A DNA stretch of 64,000 nucleotides from Allodiplogaster sudhausi (taxonomy: Eukaryota > Nematoda > Chromadorea > Rhabditida > Diplogasteridae), in NCBI GenBank assembly GCA_945643635.1, contig CALZFC010000035.1, positions 1,933,501 to 1,997,500 on the forward strand, given 5' to 3'. The position numbers were made by a program, and so were the translations under genes. The notes under the pieces were generated by a model that was not told the origin of the DNA, did not search any database, and saw only the letters and a list, made by a program, of their open reading frames with translations. Every line of letters begins with the position of its first letter. The first letter of the stretch is position 1. Below are positions 1-11,180 of this stretch, piece after piece.

Positions 1-250
1 TCTTTACGTCTCTTATTACAATCTCTATTTTCTCGTACTATGGATAACGATTCGGGTGGGTCGCCAATGCAGCTGCGATCCCAAATGGAAGTACTGCGAC
101 CTTTCAGCGCGAGAGAGTGTTGAGTGAGGAGGAATTAGACGCGAGAGAGAGAGACAGAGAGCGCTACTGAAAGAGACGCAGACGACTGGGAGGATGGAGG
201 AGCAGAAAAAGAAGGGGATATGTATGTGAATCGTATCAGCAGACATCCGG
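1..250. repeat. Dispersed CT/GA-rich repeat, copy 1
   Basis: Bases 1-130 are an inverted, diverged copy of about 12,960-13,100: both share a run ending in a CGTACTAT / ATAGTACG block, a GGTCGCC block, a CCAAATGGAA block and an AGTACTGCGACC-type block in mirrored order. It continues into a GAGAGA-rich tract. No gene is supported, because the frame here is open on low-complexity sequence only. Confidence 0.6.
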
Positions 251-1208
251 GCTAGCGCACATTATTATATACAGATGTTCATTTTTAAAACTGATTACAC
301 GCGAATTACGGTCGGTTGCTGGAATAAGATGATAAAAATAATTTAAAAAAAACCGTGCGTTCTTATGAGATGGCGTGAACTCAAGTTTTGTTTAGATTCT
401 ATGGTTAATTCCTTAAAAGCATCTTACAATTTAGTAGCTATGGAAATGATTCCTTTAATTGTTGTGTCTATCGAAGAAAATAGAGAAAAAATGAAAAGAG
501 TTTTAAAGCAGTCCTGCAAATAACGGATCCATTAAAATTGAAAAATCGAGTATGTAGGTATTCATAGTAGATTTCATTCACGTAGGCCGATTACACTTTT
601 ATTTGTTTTTAAAGATGTTAAATTTTTGCATCAGATATTTGCATTTCTGAATGACCTTCAAAAGATCCATTTTGAGTAGAAGAAGCTTTTATCTTTGCGA
701 ATGGCCATATTTTGGAACGTTCGTTTGGAAAAAAAATCAAAAACGGATCTAAAATTAAAAAAAAAATCCAGGTCTGTTAATTTCAGTAAGGAATATAAAT
801 AAATGACAGACGTTTTACAATCATGCTCTCGATTATGCATATTTTCTTCTTCGCCGTCTACGATTTGATATGTTCCCTGTTGTGATTTGTCGCAGTCTCT
901 GTGGATTCCTTGATCGTCATCGCATCGGCGGAGAGTTGTCCTCGCCTTCGCATCCTCTCATTCCATTCTATGTAGCTCCCCCACCTGCTCTCTTATAATG
1001 CCCACTCTGCTCAAGTCTGCTAGCTACTGATATCTTTTTCAACTTCCTGAGCAGCGAATCGACAATCTATACCCTATCAGCAGTACCCTTATAAACGCGA
1101 ATTGCCGACTCCTCCTCCCGGTCATGGTACAATCAATAAACAACTGTTGTAATAATCATAATTGTAGTAAATAAGATGAGATAATAGTGAGAACCAATCT
1201 ACAGAGAG
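251..1208. other. No gene recognised
   Basis: AT-rich sequence without a supportable exon chain. A TTATAAA box near 1,090 and an AATAAA-like CAATAAACAA near 1,132 precede the GC-rich repeat. These could be promoter and polyadenylation signals of a decayed LTR-type element, but nothing confirms this. Confidence 0.4.
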
Positions 1209-1210
1209 AT

Positions 1211-1487
1211 CGACGGCCTGTTGCTAATTTGGCGGGCCCGGGCCCGGCCCGTTGCCAATTTGGCGGGTTTTGAAGGCAGGGCCAGGCCCGGCCCGGCCCG
1301 CTTACCCCACGGGCCGGGCCCGTTTTAACATAGGTTCGGCCCGGCCCGTTGCCAATTTGACGGGCCCGGGCTTGGCCCGTTGCCAATTTGGCGCCCGGCC
1401 CGGCCCGCTTGCCCCCCGGGCCCGGCCCGGCCCGCGGGACAGCGGGCCGGGCCCGGGCCGGCCCGGGCCTGGTTTTGACCATCCCTG
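1211..1487 (-). mobile_element. GC-rich GGGCC/CCCGG MITE, copy 1
   Basis: Extremely GC-rich block built from GGGCCGGGCC and CCAATTTGGC motifs. It ends in TTTTGACCATCCCTG, the reverse complement of the CAGGGATGGTCAAAA start of the copy at 15,724. The two copies are in opposite orientation. The other CAGGGATG terminus is missing at the left end, so this copy is truncated or rearranged. The long open frames across it in several phases come from the GC bias and are not genes. Confidence 0.7.
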
Positions 1488-1740
1488 ATCGAGACACTGT
1501 TTACTTGCATCGAAGAGCAGGTTTGCCTGACTTCCCCTCTCATACTATAACGGAATGTCCCATTCCTCACGCTTCCTTCCCAACTCCCCTCCTCCTTCCT
1601 CCTCATTTGCGTAGCTAAGTGCCTTACCATTGCCCTTCTGGCGTCAAGGCATTTCTAGTCAGTCTCTCCTTCCTGGCTCCTCGTGAGCGGTTTCCTCCCT
1701 CTTGTTGGCTTAGTGTTGGCCGGTTGACGAAGATAAACCT

Positions 1741-3290
1741 GAGAAACCCCGATCCCTCCCCTCGTCTGCTGCAACGAAAGGCAGTGAATTGATCTACAAT
1801 AATAGCTTCTTGTTATTTCATGGGGGCCGAACCAGTCGAATCCTTCGTGACTTCTTGCTGAAGAAGGAGGTATTGTTTGAGCTTTGCAGGCAGTGGCATA
1901 GCTTGGTCAGACTGATTGTGATCGAACGGTATTGAGGATCGTGTGACGTAAAAGGAGCGTTGCACGTATTTGTGACAAAAGCGTGAGGGCTTTGTGATCA
2001 GCGAGAGGACTGTTTGAAGAAAGCGTATCTCTCCGTGACTGGCATAAAAGGAGTGTCAGTACGAAAGTGAGAAGCATAAAAGGAGTGCTTCAACGTGGAG
2101 TAGTGAGGAACATAAAAGGTGTGTTCAAACGTGGTCTGAAGTTGGCATAAAAGGTGTGTTAACTCGCTGTGAAGAGCAAAGGAGAAGTGCTACCCAAATT
2201 TTCATTTGTGGCCGAATCTTGTTTTGAGAAGCATAAATGGAGCGTTTCGTGAAGGTGAAGTGAAAGTGCCAGAGGGCCTACGTGCCAAATTGGAAATCGA
2301 CCAAGCTCATGGTCAGACAAGACTTAAAGCCGAAGTGACAAAGTGCAAGAGAGGCTAGGTGCCGGATTGAAAGTCAGCCGAATTCAGACGAGAATTAAAG
2401 GACAAGTGACCGAGTGCAAGAAAAGCTAAGTGCACAATTGAAAGCCGACAGCGCTCGAAGAAGAAATAAAAGTGCAGTGATCGAGCGGAAGAGAGAATCC
2501 GTAAAGAATTGAAAGTCGACCAGACACGAAGAAGAATTGAATTCGAAGTGATCGAGCACGTTTTTCTGAAGCGATTACGTGTGGAAAGAAGGCGTTGTCC
2601 TTGCACGTAGAAGAACGAGAATTGTGAATGCCAGGTACGTGATTGTCCGTGTGTGACACAGTGAAGCGAGGCGGAGGGACGTATCGAGTGTGAGGTTGAA
2701 AGGGAACGGTAGTCGAGTTGGATTATTCCCGTTCGCAAAGAAGACGATATCGAGGAACGGAAAGAAGAAGATTGGAGGAAAGAGAAATGGAAGACAATTG
2801 GAAGTCTTGAAAGTGCTTTCGGATTAAGGAGAAAATTTTTTTGTAGAGCGAAATCAAGGAGAAGATGATCAAAGATGATCAAAGATGATCAGAAAAAGGA
2901 GAAACCGACCGAATTTGATGGTGCGGTGATTGCGAAAATGGAACAGGAATTGTGGATAATGGAATCCCAAGCCGAGTGAATGAGATGTGAAGTGTTCGAG
3001 CGGACCGAATTGCTGGAGACAATGGCGAAAGATAAAAAGTGGTTCAGGAAAGATACTTTAATCGGTGCAAAGGATGACCTTCTTGTATATGGAAAAATGG
3101 TCCAGATCTACCAATCACTCATGAATGACATGATGAAAGTGATCGGAAGTTAAGAGAAAGAATTTGCCATCTCATGTTGAAGTGGCCGATTCATCCTCGA
3201 ATAGAAAACTGAGAAAACCCTATCTCTCCCCACGTCTTCTGCATCGAAGGGCAGTGAAGTGAACTACAATTACAGCGTCTTGTTATTACA
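1741..3290. mobile_element. Possible LTR-element remnant bounded by 80-bp direct repeats
   Basis: Bases 1,741-1,820 and 3,211-3,290 are diverged direct repeats. Both run from GAGAAA-CCC through a GGCAGTGAA block to CTTGTTATT-CA. The first is followed directly by GGGGGCCGAACC, which could be a primer-binding site. The 1.4-kb interior has no gag or pol reading frame, so if this is an LTR element it is non-autonomous or gutted. Simple repeat duplication is the alternative. Confidence 0.35.
1940..2250 (+). repeat. Interspersed CATAAAAGGAGTG tandem motif
   Basis: At least five variants of the motif (A)CATAAAAGG(A/T)GTG occur, about 35-60 bp apart, between about 1,948 and 2,245, each followed by a variable GA-rich linker. 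A smaller GATCAAAGAT triplication lies near 2,865-2,890. There is no coding signal. Confidence 0.6.
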
Positions 3291-5089
3291 TTCCATGTCC
3301 GCTTCTTCTCCGCCTCGAACGGCCTCTTCGCGCCTTTTCCAGCTACTGTGGGACACAGTTATGTTGCTTTGTTATGGCAACACTGTAATGCACAGGAACA
3401 CAATTGGAGAAGCGAGAAGATAATGTGTATATGAGATGGTGAACTTTAATAACGGCAAAAGGACATGTTAAGGACAAGTAGATATGATAATATTCAAACG
3501 TGACATATCTCCCATTCATGATAGACACAGCGATACCATTCATTTCTTCGATTCTCTCCGCCCCTCTCACACTTCAACTCTCTCACTCTCCAATCGGCTC
3601 AGCGCGTTCCATTTTCACTTCCTCGTTCAGACTCACGTGCCCCCCGTTATGCACCCTGGCCGCACCAACAAAAGATTCCGACAATTTTCAATCTCTCCCC
3701 TTTATTAGATGTCTACAAAAAGGAAAAAAAAAACAAAAGATTCATTTGCTCTCACTTTCATGTTAGGTTGCTTCCTTGGAACTTCTTCTGATTGCGATGG
3801 AAGAATCCTTCAAAGTTGGTCAGAAACCGCACGATTATTCTCGCTATAGGACACTGACAAGCGTTTCGGATATGTCCAGGACATTTTATTGTTCAAGACA
3901 TTTCTGAGACACTTGGGAGACATATCAGGGAAAGATTTTAGTAAAAGGAACAGCAAAGGGTGACGCCAAATATGGCCCGTGTATTAACATTTTTTTTCCT
4001 TCGTGTCTGGGACATTCATTTGTTTGCCACCGCAGAAAATGTCCTGGACACATCCGAGACGCTTGTCTGTGTGTCCTCGAGGGAGAATAATCGTGCGGCA
4101 ATTCTCCATTCCAGAATAACAAATCTGCACAGTGCGTTTCGAATTACAAACGTTGATGCATTCGGCATGTGGGGATGGTCTTTGAAGGTCAACAGCAATT
4201 TAGAGAGAATGAGAGACTGAGAGTGCAGGCAGAGAAGACGAGAGAGTTAGAAAGGGCGGGAAGAGAAAAAGAGAGAAGAGTGAAACGAGGCAGCCACTTG
4301 CTGCTGCTGGCTGCTGTGTCAGCCTACGCAATCGTTCCCTTTTGCATTCATTCCCTTTTCTTCCCTTCAATCTATTCTATTTCGTTATATACTACTTGAA
4401 AATTCGGTATGATTAATGCCAACGTGTACAAATAAAAGTTACATACATACATATATAACTATTGGAACATTTTTCCCATTGGCGTATGCTGTTCGTTAAG
4501 TCGGAATCGATATCACCAGCAAAATAGGAAAAGCGGTTGAAAAGTAAAAACAAGGAAGTGTTTTCTCCTCTTTTTTTCCAAGCAGCTGCTTCCGCTTTGT
4601 CATAGGTACACATTCGTTCTTTCAATAGAAAATAACCCCATTTCATCAAAATATCATATTATTCCTAAAATATTACTCATATTACTCTAATTGCGTTGTG
4701 CTATATTGTTCTCTGTGTACATATATGCATACATACATATGTATGTACAAATATGTATATATACACACATAGTTTTTTTTCGCTACTTGCGTAATCACAT
4801 ACGTATATATGAAGCAAAAAAATTCAAACATATATATGTTTGCATGTATCAACATAGTATTTACTCAACAAATACATATCACGTACGTATGTACATATGT
4901 ATGTATGTATGTACATACATACATATGTTCTCAAGTATGCAACCAGAACTATTTATCATTCTTCAAGTATATGTAGCAGCTTGCTACGTCGCAGGTATTT
5001 ATGCGCATGGCTGTTGACACTTGTTCCGTTCGGACTGTGTCCGTCTTAGTTTCGCTCTGCATCATCCCAATTGATTAGAATCGTTGTCG
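3291..5089. other. No gene recognised; CATA/TATG microsatellites
   Basis: No splice-consistent exon chain was found. CT-rich sequence covers 3,540-3,620, a GAGAGA tract covers about 4,200-4,280, and CATACATA/TATGTATG repeats with palindromic ACATATGT cores lie at 4,440-4,460 and 4,720-4,930. The short open frames here are low-complexity. Confidence 0.5.
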
Positions 5090-5989
5090 ATGGCGGAATG
5101 GTTGCGCGAGACGGCGATGGCAGCGTCCATCGTGGAGGCGAGTCTCGACCATCTCATTGCCACGATCAGCGAGAATGGCGCCGCGGCACGCGAGGCTCAC
5201 AGCAAGGTTCTTCTTCTTATTCTTCGCACTTTTGAAAGTTAAAGGAGGTGGCGGACGAAAAAGTATTTCTTCTTTTATCTCTACATATAACTTCTTCCTC
5301 TTCAACATACCGTCTGTTGAACGTTAAAGGAGCTGGCGGACGAAAAAACTTCTTCTTTTGGCCAAAAAGATTGTTTGGATGTGTTCCCGCTTTATGAAAA
5401 TCAGTTAACCACAAATATTTGCATTTATTTCTTTTTGAATACCGTAGGAAACATCTCTGTCGATGCACTCGGTTCGTCCTCAATACTAAGCAAAAGGTGA
5501 AACGGGTTGTGAAGAAGAGACAGTCTCCCCCCCCCTCTCCTGCCCACGCAGCAACCCATTTTCACCAAGGGATAAGATATTGACGTCAGAGAAATGCGAG
5601 ACAATGAAAGAAATTGAGTGAGGAAAGATACAATTTCAGAGGGCCATTAATAAACGATCGTCCAGTTGGGAGTATTGCATTGTTTGAAGCGTAATCTTAT
5701 CAAATTCGGTTTCATTTCGTTGGATACTTTCATAAACCTGATAATTGGCAACAGCCTAAGAGGGCAGTGCACTTGAATGAAAACAAAAGAAGAACGCAAA
5801 TTCGGTGCATTGCGGAGAAGAGAGAAGAATTCGTCAAGCGGAAATGAACCTGATCAGATTGGACAAAGCAATGGAGAATTTTTCGCGTGGGATGAGCCAT
5901 GTTTGCTTCTTTTCTCACTATCAGCTATTCTCAAACTCGTTCTGCAGAAAGTCTCCGTAATGTCTGCTGCGCTGGTAGAGACGAACTAA
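5090..5989 (+). CDS. Small helical protein, 89 aa, three exons (unidentified)
   Basis: Predicted exons are 5,090-5,206, 5,790-5,900 and 5,948-5,989. All boundaries are phase 0 (117, 111 and 42 nt) with GT donors and AG acceptors, and the last exon ends in TAA. Codons in exon 1 are GC-rich at third positions, unlike the surroundings. The protein starts MAEWLRETAMAASIVEASL and has a second amphipathic stretch around NLIRLDKAMENFSRGM (residues about 57-75). It has no signal peptide, no membrane segment and one cysteine. The spaced leucine/methionine pattern resembles small coiled-coil subunits of trafficking complexes of the BLOC/BORC type, but I cannot identify it. The exon 2 acceptor is the least certain boundary. 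An alternative acceptor near 5,456 would end the protein after about 53 residues. Confidence 0.5.
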
Positions 5990-6808
5990 AAAGTGCTGCG
6001 TTTCTGTAAAGTTGATAAAAGCAATATCATTCGAGCAGTGAAATATCTCAGAAAAATCTTTGGCTCTATTCGAGTGCAGGCGTCCCAACAAATTATATAT
6101 AGGCTTCCCAAGGAAAATAAAGGCGTCCCAAAGAAATATATGTAGGAGTCACAAATATGTATATATGGGCGTCAGACATGTTAATCTTTTTTATCATTCA
6201 AATTTAGTGTTGATTTAGATCGAAGTGATCAAGGCTGGATTGCCAGCAGAGTGCCATCAGGAAGTCGACCATCAAAGATGGGAGTTGTGCCGTTCGCTTG
6301 CTTCCCAATCGTCCTAGACCTTCCCTTCAACATTTGTCACTATTATTTTCAAATGAACTTTCCATGAATACGGCGGATTTATGTGTGCCTACTATCTTTA
6401 ACTGTATTTGCCTTCATTTCTTTTTTAATTCACTGCTCAATTCTTCCTTGACACGTGATTTGTGGCGCATTTTCCTCATTTTTTCTATCCAAACAGTGGG
6501 AACGGTACCGCATTCTGCTCATGTACATACGTACCTATGAACATTTCTTGTCTTGACAACAACGTATGAATAGTTTTTCTGTGGTAAAGTTAAACCGAGG
6601 ATGGACTTCAATTTTGCTTGATATTGTTGCTTTGTTTCACTTCTCTTTGAATTTGAATTGAATGAGACTTCAAATCATTGTGATTGAAAAGGGTCATTTT
6701 AATCGAGTATCTACCACTTATCAAGTCTTATTTTTCCTGCGAGCAAGAAAATGTTTTCCTTCTTGTATCTTTTTTATGCTTCAGAAGACACTTGAACTTG
6801 TGTGTACA
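5990..6808. other. No gene recognised
   Basis: AT-rich spacer. A short unit of the type GGCGTCCCAA...AATATAT recurs three to four times at 6,078-6,175. Nothing else is supportable. Confidence 0.4.
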
Positions 6809-6810
6809 TA

Positions 6811-7003
6811 CCGTATTTTCTCTATTAGTGCCCCCGGAGGGTACTATTTTTCAATACCCTGGCGAGAGGGGGGCACTATTAGAGGGGGGGGGGGTTCTAT
6901 TAGAGGGAGGGGTACTATTTTTCAATACCCTCGGGAGAAGGGGGCACTATTAGAGGGGGGGGGGGTTCTAATAGAGGGAGGGGCACTAATAGAGAAAATA
7001 TGG
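6811..7003. mobile_element. TA-flanked MITE with GTGCCCCC/GGGGCAC termini, copy 1
   Basis: Starts CCGTATTTTCTCTATTAGTG and ends CACTAATAGAGAAAATATGG, which are near-perfect inverted termini. TA lies on both sides (6,809-6,810 and 7,004-7,005), the target duplication expected of Tc1/mariner-type elements. The inside is an internally repeated poly-G, TATTAGAGGG and TTTTTCAATACCC block. It encodes nothing credible. Confidence 0.75.
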
Positions 7004-7474
7004 TATACATATTTTGATAATATTGACGAAAAATTGCATGATTTGCCATAAATGGCATTACACGAATAAAATATATTCATTCTAAACTTGTGTATGTATT
7101 TGCTGTCTGCTCATCCCTTCACTGGCCCAATGAAGAATGAGCGGCTCATCCCTCGAAAACTTGCTCAAGACAAGCGCTTTTCGCACACACAATTTTCAGG
7201 CTGATTGCCAAGCTCGTGATGAGTTTTAGAACTCGTTTTGATATATTTCGTTGTATAGCAGCTAATCTTTTGCTGAAGTAATTCTCTGTCGTGCCATATA
7301 TGTACATATGTATATGAACAATGCCTTAATGCTTTTCAGGTTTAGAAAAGTTTGCAATTGTGATATGCACGAGAGGTCGGAGACTGAATAAATAATATGT
7401 ATATGTAGCTTTTATTCAGAAACTTTTAAACGGTTATTGATTGTCGGTAGAATGAGCTAAAATTAAATGAAATA

Positions 7475-7908
7475 CCGTTTTTTCTCTATTAGTGCCCCTC
7501 CCCCTAATGGAAACCCCCCCCCTAATAGTGCCCCCCCTTGAGAAGGCCATTGAAAAATAGTACTCCTCCCTCTAATAGAACCACCCTCCCCAATAGTGCC
7601 CCCTATTAGTCTAATACCTCGGCTCGAGACGTACCTCGAATGGATGCCCCCAGAATCAAATGAACTGATTGCAAATTCACAAATAATTTACTGTAAAACG
7701 GATATTCCGGTGATGATTCCATTGAAGCTGATCTACAAATCTCTTTTGTTAAGAATAAATTGTTCTTGACAAACTTTTCGCCAATCACACTAAAAAATAT
7801 TGCCCCTCCCTCTAATAGAACCCCCCCCCCCCTCTAATAGTGCCCCCCCCCCTCTCGCAAGGGGATTGAAAAATAGTGCCTCCGCGGGCAGTAATAAAGA
7901 AAATACGG
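7475..7908. mobile_element. TA-flanked MITE of the same family, copy 2
   Basis: Starts CCGTTTTTTCTCTATTAGTG after TA (7,473-7,474) and ends in AAAGAAAATACGG before TA (7,909-7,910). About 190 bp of unrelated sequence (7,605-7,795) separates two C-rich halves, so this may be two adjoining elements or an element with an insertion. Related fragments occur at 26,665-26,760, 37,803-37,865 and 60,330-60,420. Confidence 0.65.
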
Positions 7909-7910
7909 TA

Positions 7911-9045
7911 TGTAATACAGAGTTGAAAGGAGACACCCATATTTGTAGGATGCACCCATATTTGTAGAAGAACTAACAATAAGCACTTCGAGGGAGGGGA
8001 TTCATTTGGCTCGCTCTACATTGAGATTCTTTTAAGGCGGAGCAGCTTAAAGGCACAATGGGCACCTCCAGTGCATTTCACTACAAAACCACTCTGATGC
8101 ATGTACATATGTATATATGTACATTTAGTTAACCAAAAAGGCCTACAATCTGCTTGACCCATTTTTGAGACATACTTTGGTGATTCGATAAAGATTGTGA
8201 TCTGAGTATGTCTGTGATTGCAAGAGAGACCCATTTTCGCTTCCGTGACAACGTCGACGGATTTAATAAAGGCTACAACAACTAGGTATCTTTTCGAAAT
8301 CTGAAGATGAAAAAAATTATCGTTACAATGTGATGAAAGAAACTCGAAACGACACCCAGCCGAAGAGGAATAAAGCGTATCTGTCATGTTTAGCTCTCCC
8401 TCAAAACGGCAAGTTTAAATCCGAAATGTACCGCAGCAAGCCCGAAAAAGAGTAGAAAAGAGAAAATAAAAGGAAATGGACGAGCCTGTTGACAGCAGAG
8501 AGAAGAGTGCAACTTACAAACTTCAAGGCACCATTGACAAAGACAGCCAGTCTGTCTTCTCTCTTTTACATTTTTTTTCGCCATCAGCTATCTTTTTTGT
8601 TGTTATTTTTTTATGTAAGAGACGAGCATAAGCTTATAGCAGCCTGAACCGGGAAATAGTTTTCGAATTCATTGACATACATAAATAAGTATTTGCAAAA
8701 AATTTTTGGGATGACGCGAAAATGCATGCGAGTCGGTTAAAAAAGCGCGTTCACGGACGCCGAGACACCATTGAAAGTGCATTCATCTTTCCATAACAGT
8801 GCAATCTTAACATAAGAAGACATGCTTTTATTGAAACGTTTCGATGTAAATGAAACATTTTTCCCATGACAATCATGACAATCATGATAAGTAATACAGC
8901 CGTTTTCTTCGCAAATTTTGAGTAAGTTTCCCCCACAATTCATGTTGATTGAGAAAAGTATGCTTCGACCTTGCGTAGGCAGGCGATGGTCATGAAATTC
9001 TTATTTAATCAAGCATGCAATGTTCTGTAGTAGTAGGCAATTTGA
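7911..9045. other. No gene recognised
   Basis: No exon chain with consistent phases was found. A short tandem GACAATCAT repeat lies near 8,868-8,890. Open frames on the minus strand near 8,016-8,584 lack splice or codon-use support. Confidence 0.4.
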
Positions 9046-9450
9046 ATGTCCTTCCTTTCTTCTATAACACTCTCTCATTCTACATCCTTCACCCGCTTTC
9101 CCTCGCTTGTCACACTCACACTCTCTTTCTATAATGCCTCTCTCTCCCTCCGTCTCTCGTTCTCACCCTCTCAGTCGATACCATCACTCGTTTTCCTTCC
9201 CAGATGGTTCACGAATGGCGCTGCCTGGTGGCCTTTCTTTGTCTGGTTCCCAGTCGTGTTTATGTATCTTGCCATTTTGCCTTAGAAAACTGCATAGATT
9301 CCTTTCCAAACATATCCTTTCCTTCCTCATTCCATATAGTTTACTTTAGATGTTTGTTCAGATCAGTACTGCTCCCATAAACGGAGCACCATCATAAGAG
9401 CCTTGATTCATATCCACTCAGCTGGAGAACGTTGATGACAGGTTAAAAGA
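9046..9450. repeat. Dispersed repeat family R1 (CT-tract plus CATAAACGGAGC block), copy 1
   Basis: CT-rich tract followed by a block with CTCCCATAAACGGAGCACC at about 9,370-9,390, then a TATCCACTCAGCTGG-type block. The same ordered blocks occur at 27,300-27,620 and, inverted, at 10,744-11,180 and 35,870-36,300, with mirror copies in the right arm. The CT/GA tract is part of the repeat unit. Confidence 0.65.
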
Positions 9451-9699
9451 AGATTCCATAAAAGTTATAGTCGTTTAAATATATCAATCGATTTACTTTA
9501 TTAATCTTATTTTATTGCAGCTAAGACGTCATCGATTTATCGATTTCTCGTCGTACTACATACAAGACATCCACATGTTGAGCTTGCAACAAGTACAACA
9601 GTTTGTGAGAATAGAGGCACATTTTGGTGCGTCGGGCCGATCACAATGTGTTTACTTTAAATAGTCAATGTTGAATGGTGTTCGGTACCTTTTCCTTTT

Positions 9700-9765
9700 C
9701 CTCACATTTTCTCTCTCTCCATTCTCGCTCTATCTCTCTCTTTCCATTCTCTTGCCGTCGCTCTC

Positions 9766-9802
<37 letters not shown>

Positions 9803-9805
9803 TTT
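9700..9805. repeat. (CT)n microsatellite
   Basis: Runs of CTCTCT and TTTC, nearly pure from 9,768 to 9,800. Confidence 0.8.
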
Positions 9806-10149
9806 CTGTAAACATTCCATATAAGCGCTTGGAACATACATACGAATTCTAAATCACAAAATGTTCGTGTGATCACGTAGCCATCCTGCATGTCCTTCCA
9901 ATGCATCATACGAACTATTCGCACCAAATTCGCACTCGAGTTCAAAGACCAAATGTGCAAGAGTGCGCTGGGTGCACATGCACTCGGGCCAAATTTTTTA
10001 CAGTAATCCGTCTAAAGAAAATGAGATTATCTCGGCTTAGACTTAATCAAATTCAATTCTTGTTTCACTCATCGATCTTTCTAGTCTGAACGGACAGACT
10101 GATTTAAAAACATAAGACATTATATATTCCGTGTACGGCTCCTTTAACC

Positions 10150-10400
10150 TCTGCCTCTCTCTTTCACACGCACACACAATCTCTCTCTCTCCATCCCTCT
10201 CTCTCTCACTCTATCTCTCTCTCTCTCTCTCTCTCGCTTTGCATTTGCCCTTCTCCATCTCTCTGCCTCCCGCTCTCTCTCCTTCCCTACCTCTCTTTGC
10301 CTTCCACTCTCTAGCTATTTGCCTCTGTCTCCTTGTGCATTTCTCGCTCTTTCCCTCCCTCTCTGACTATCGCTCGCTCTCTCTTCCATTCGCTCTTGAG
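10150..10400. repeat. (CT)n-rich tract
   Basis: Low-complexity CT/TC sequence. The open frames in it encode Ser/Leu repeats and are not genes. It lies about 70 bp upstream of the tRNA gene. Confidence 0.8.
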
Positions 10401-10468
10401 TAACTATGTTTTGATGTACAATATCACCAATATTATTCGTATATACATACATATTAGTCAAAGAACGT

Positions 10469-10594
10469 GCACAGATGGCCGAGTGGTCGAAGGCGCCAGA
10501 CTCAAGCGATTACGCTTCGTACGAGCAGAGTACGGTTCCGGTTGGGCGTTCTGGTACCCGTAAGGGTGCGTGGGTTCGAACCCCACTCCGTGCA
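10469..10594 (+). tRNA. tRNA-Leu(CAA) with 42-nt intron
   Basis: Acceptor stem GCACAGA pairs with TCCGTGC (10,587-10,593; one A-C mismatch), with discriminator base A at 10,594. The D-arm contains TGGCCGAGTGGTC. The anticodon stem is CCAGA (10,496-10,500) with TCTGG (10,550-10,554), the loop starts CTCAAG and the anticodon CAA is at 10,503-10,505. A 42-nt intron (10,507-10,548) interrupts after position 37. A long variable arm with a CCC/GGG stem marks a class II tRNA. The T-arm is GTGGG-TTCGAAC-CCCAC. Introns in tRNA-Leu(CAA) are usual in animals, including nematodes. Confidence 0.93.
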
Positions 10595-10743
10595 ATATCT
10601 TTTAGCGATGAGTATTTCTTGAAAAAATTTGATCAATAGCCGATTAATGAAACATTTGCCTAGGACTAAGTGTCGAGCACTACTCTCTCCGAACAAATAC
10701 TTGTTTAAAGAGATATGTAAATGATTCAAAATTTAACTTTTTT

Positions 10744-11180
10744 GAAACCTGATGCCAATGGTCTCCAGCTGATTGAATACAAATGAATGCTGAAGATGGG
10801 GCTCCGTTTATGGGAGCAGAAATGATCTGAAAATATCAACTAATTATGTATGTATGTATGTACATACATATATCCGCTTACTATTCGCGTACTAGTAAGC
10901 GATATTGGCAATCGAAACTAATTCATATACTACATACTTATATACATTTCTGGTCATCAGACAAAGAAGGGTCAGCAAAAAGCGTCATCCGTGCACATAG
11001 AGGAATGAATTTGAGATGGGGCCGAGCTGAGGGAGAGCGAGATAGAGAGAGATAGAGAGAGAGAGAGGAGGGATCGAGTGAGAACGGAGGAAGAAGAATA
11101 TAGAGCGAGATAGTGTTATAGCACATAACAGAACAGAGAAAGAAAGATTGAAGAGCAAGTGAGTGTAAGGGAGAGACAAT
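10744..11180. repeat. Dispersed repeat family R1, copy 2 (inverted)
   Basis: Begins with a CCTGAT...CCAGCTGATTGAAT block, then GGGGCTCCGTTTATGGGAG, TATGTATGTA repeats, CCGCTTACTATTCGCGTA, a GGTCATCAGACAAAG block and a GAGAGA tract. This is the reverse order of copies 9,046 and 27,300. Confidence 0.65.

Noticed and set aside
1156..1630. Pro/Gly/Ala/Arg-rich open frames on both strands
   Set aside because: All frames are open because of the GGGCCGGGCC composition of a MITE.
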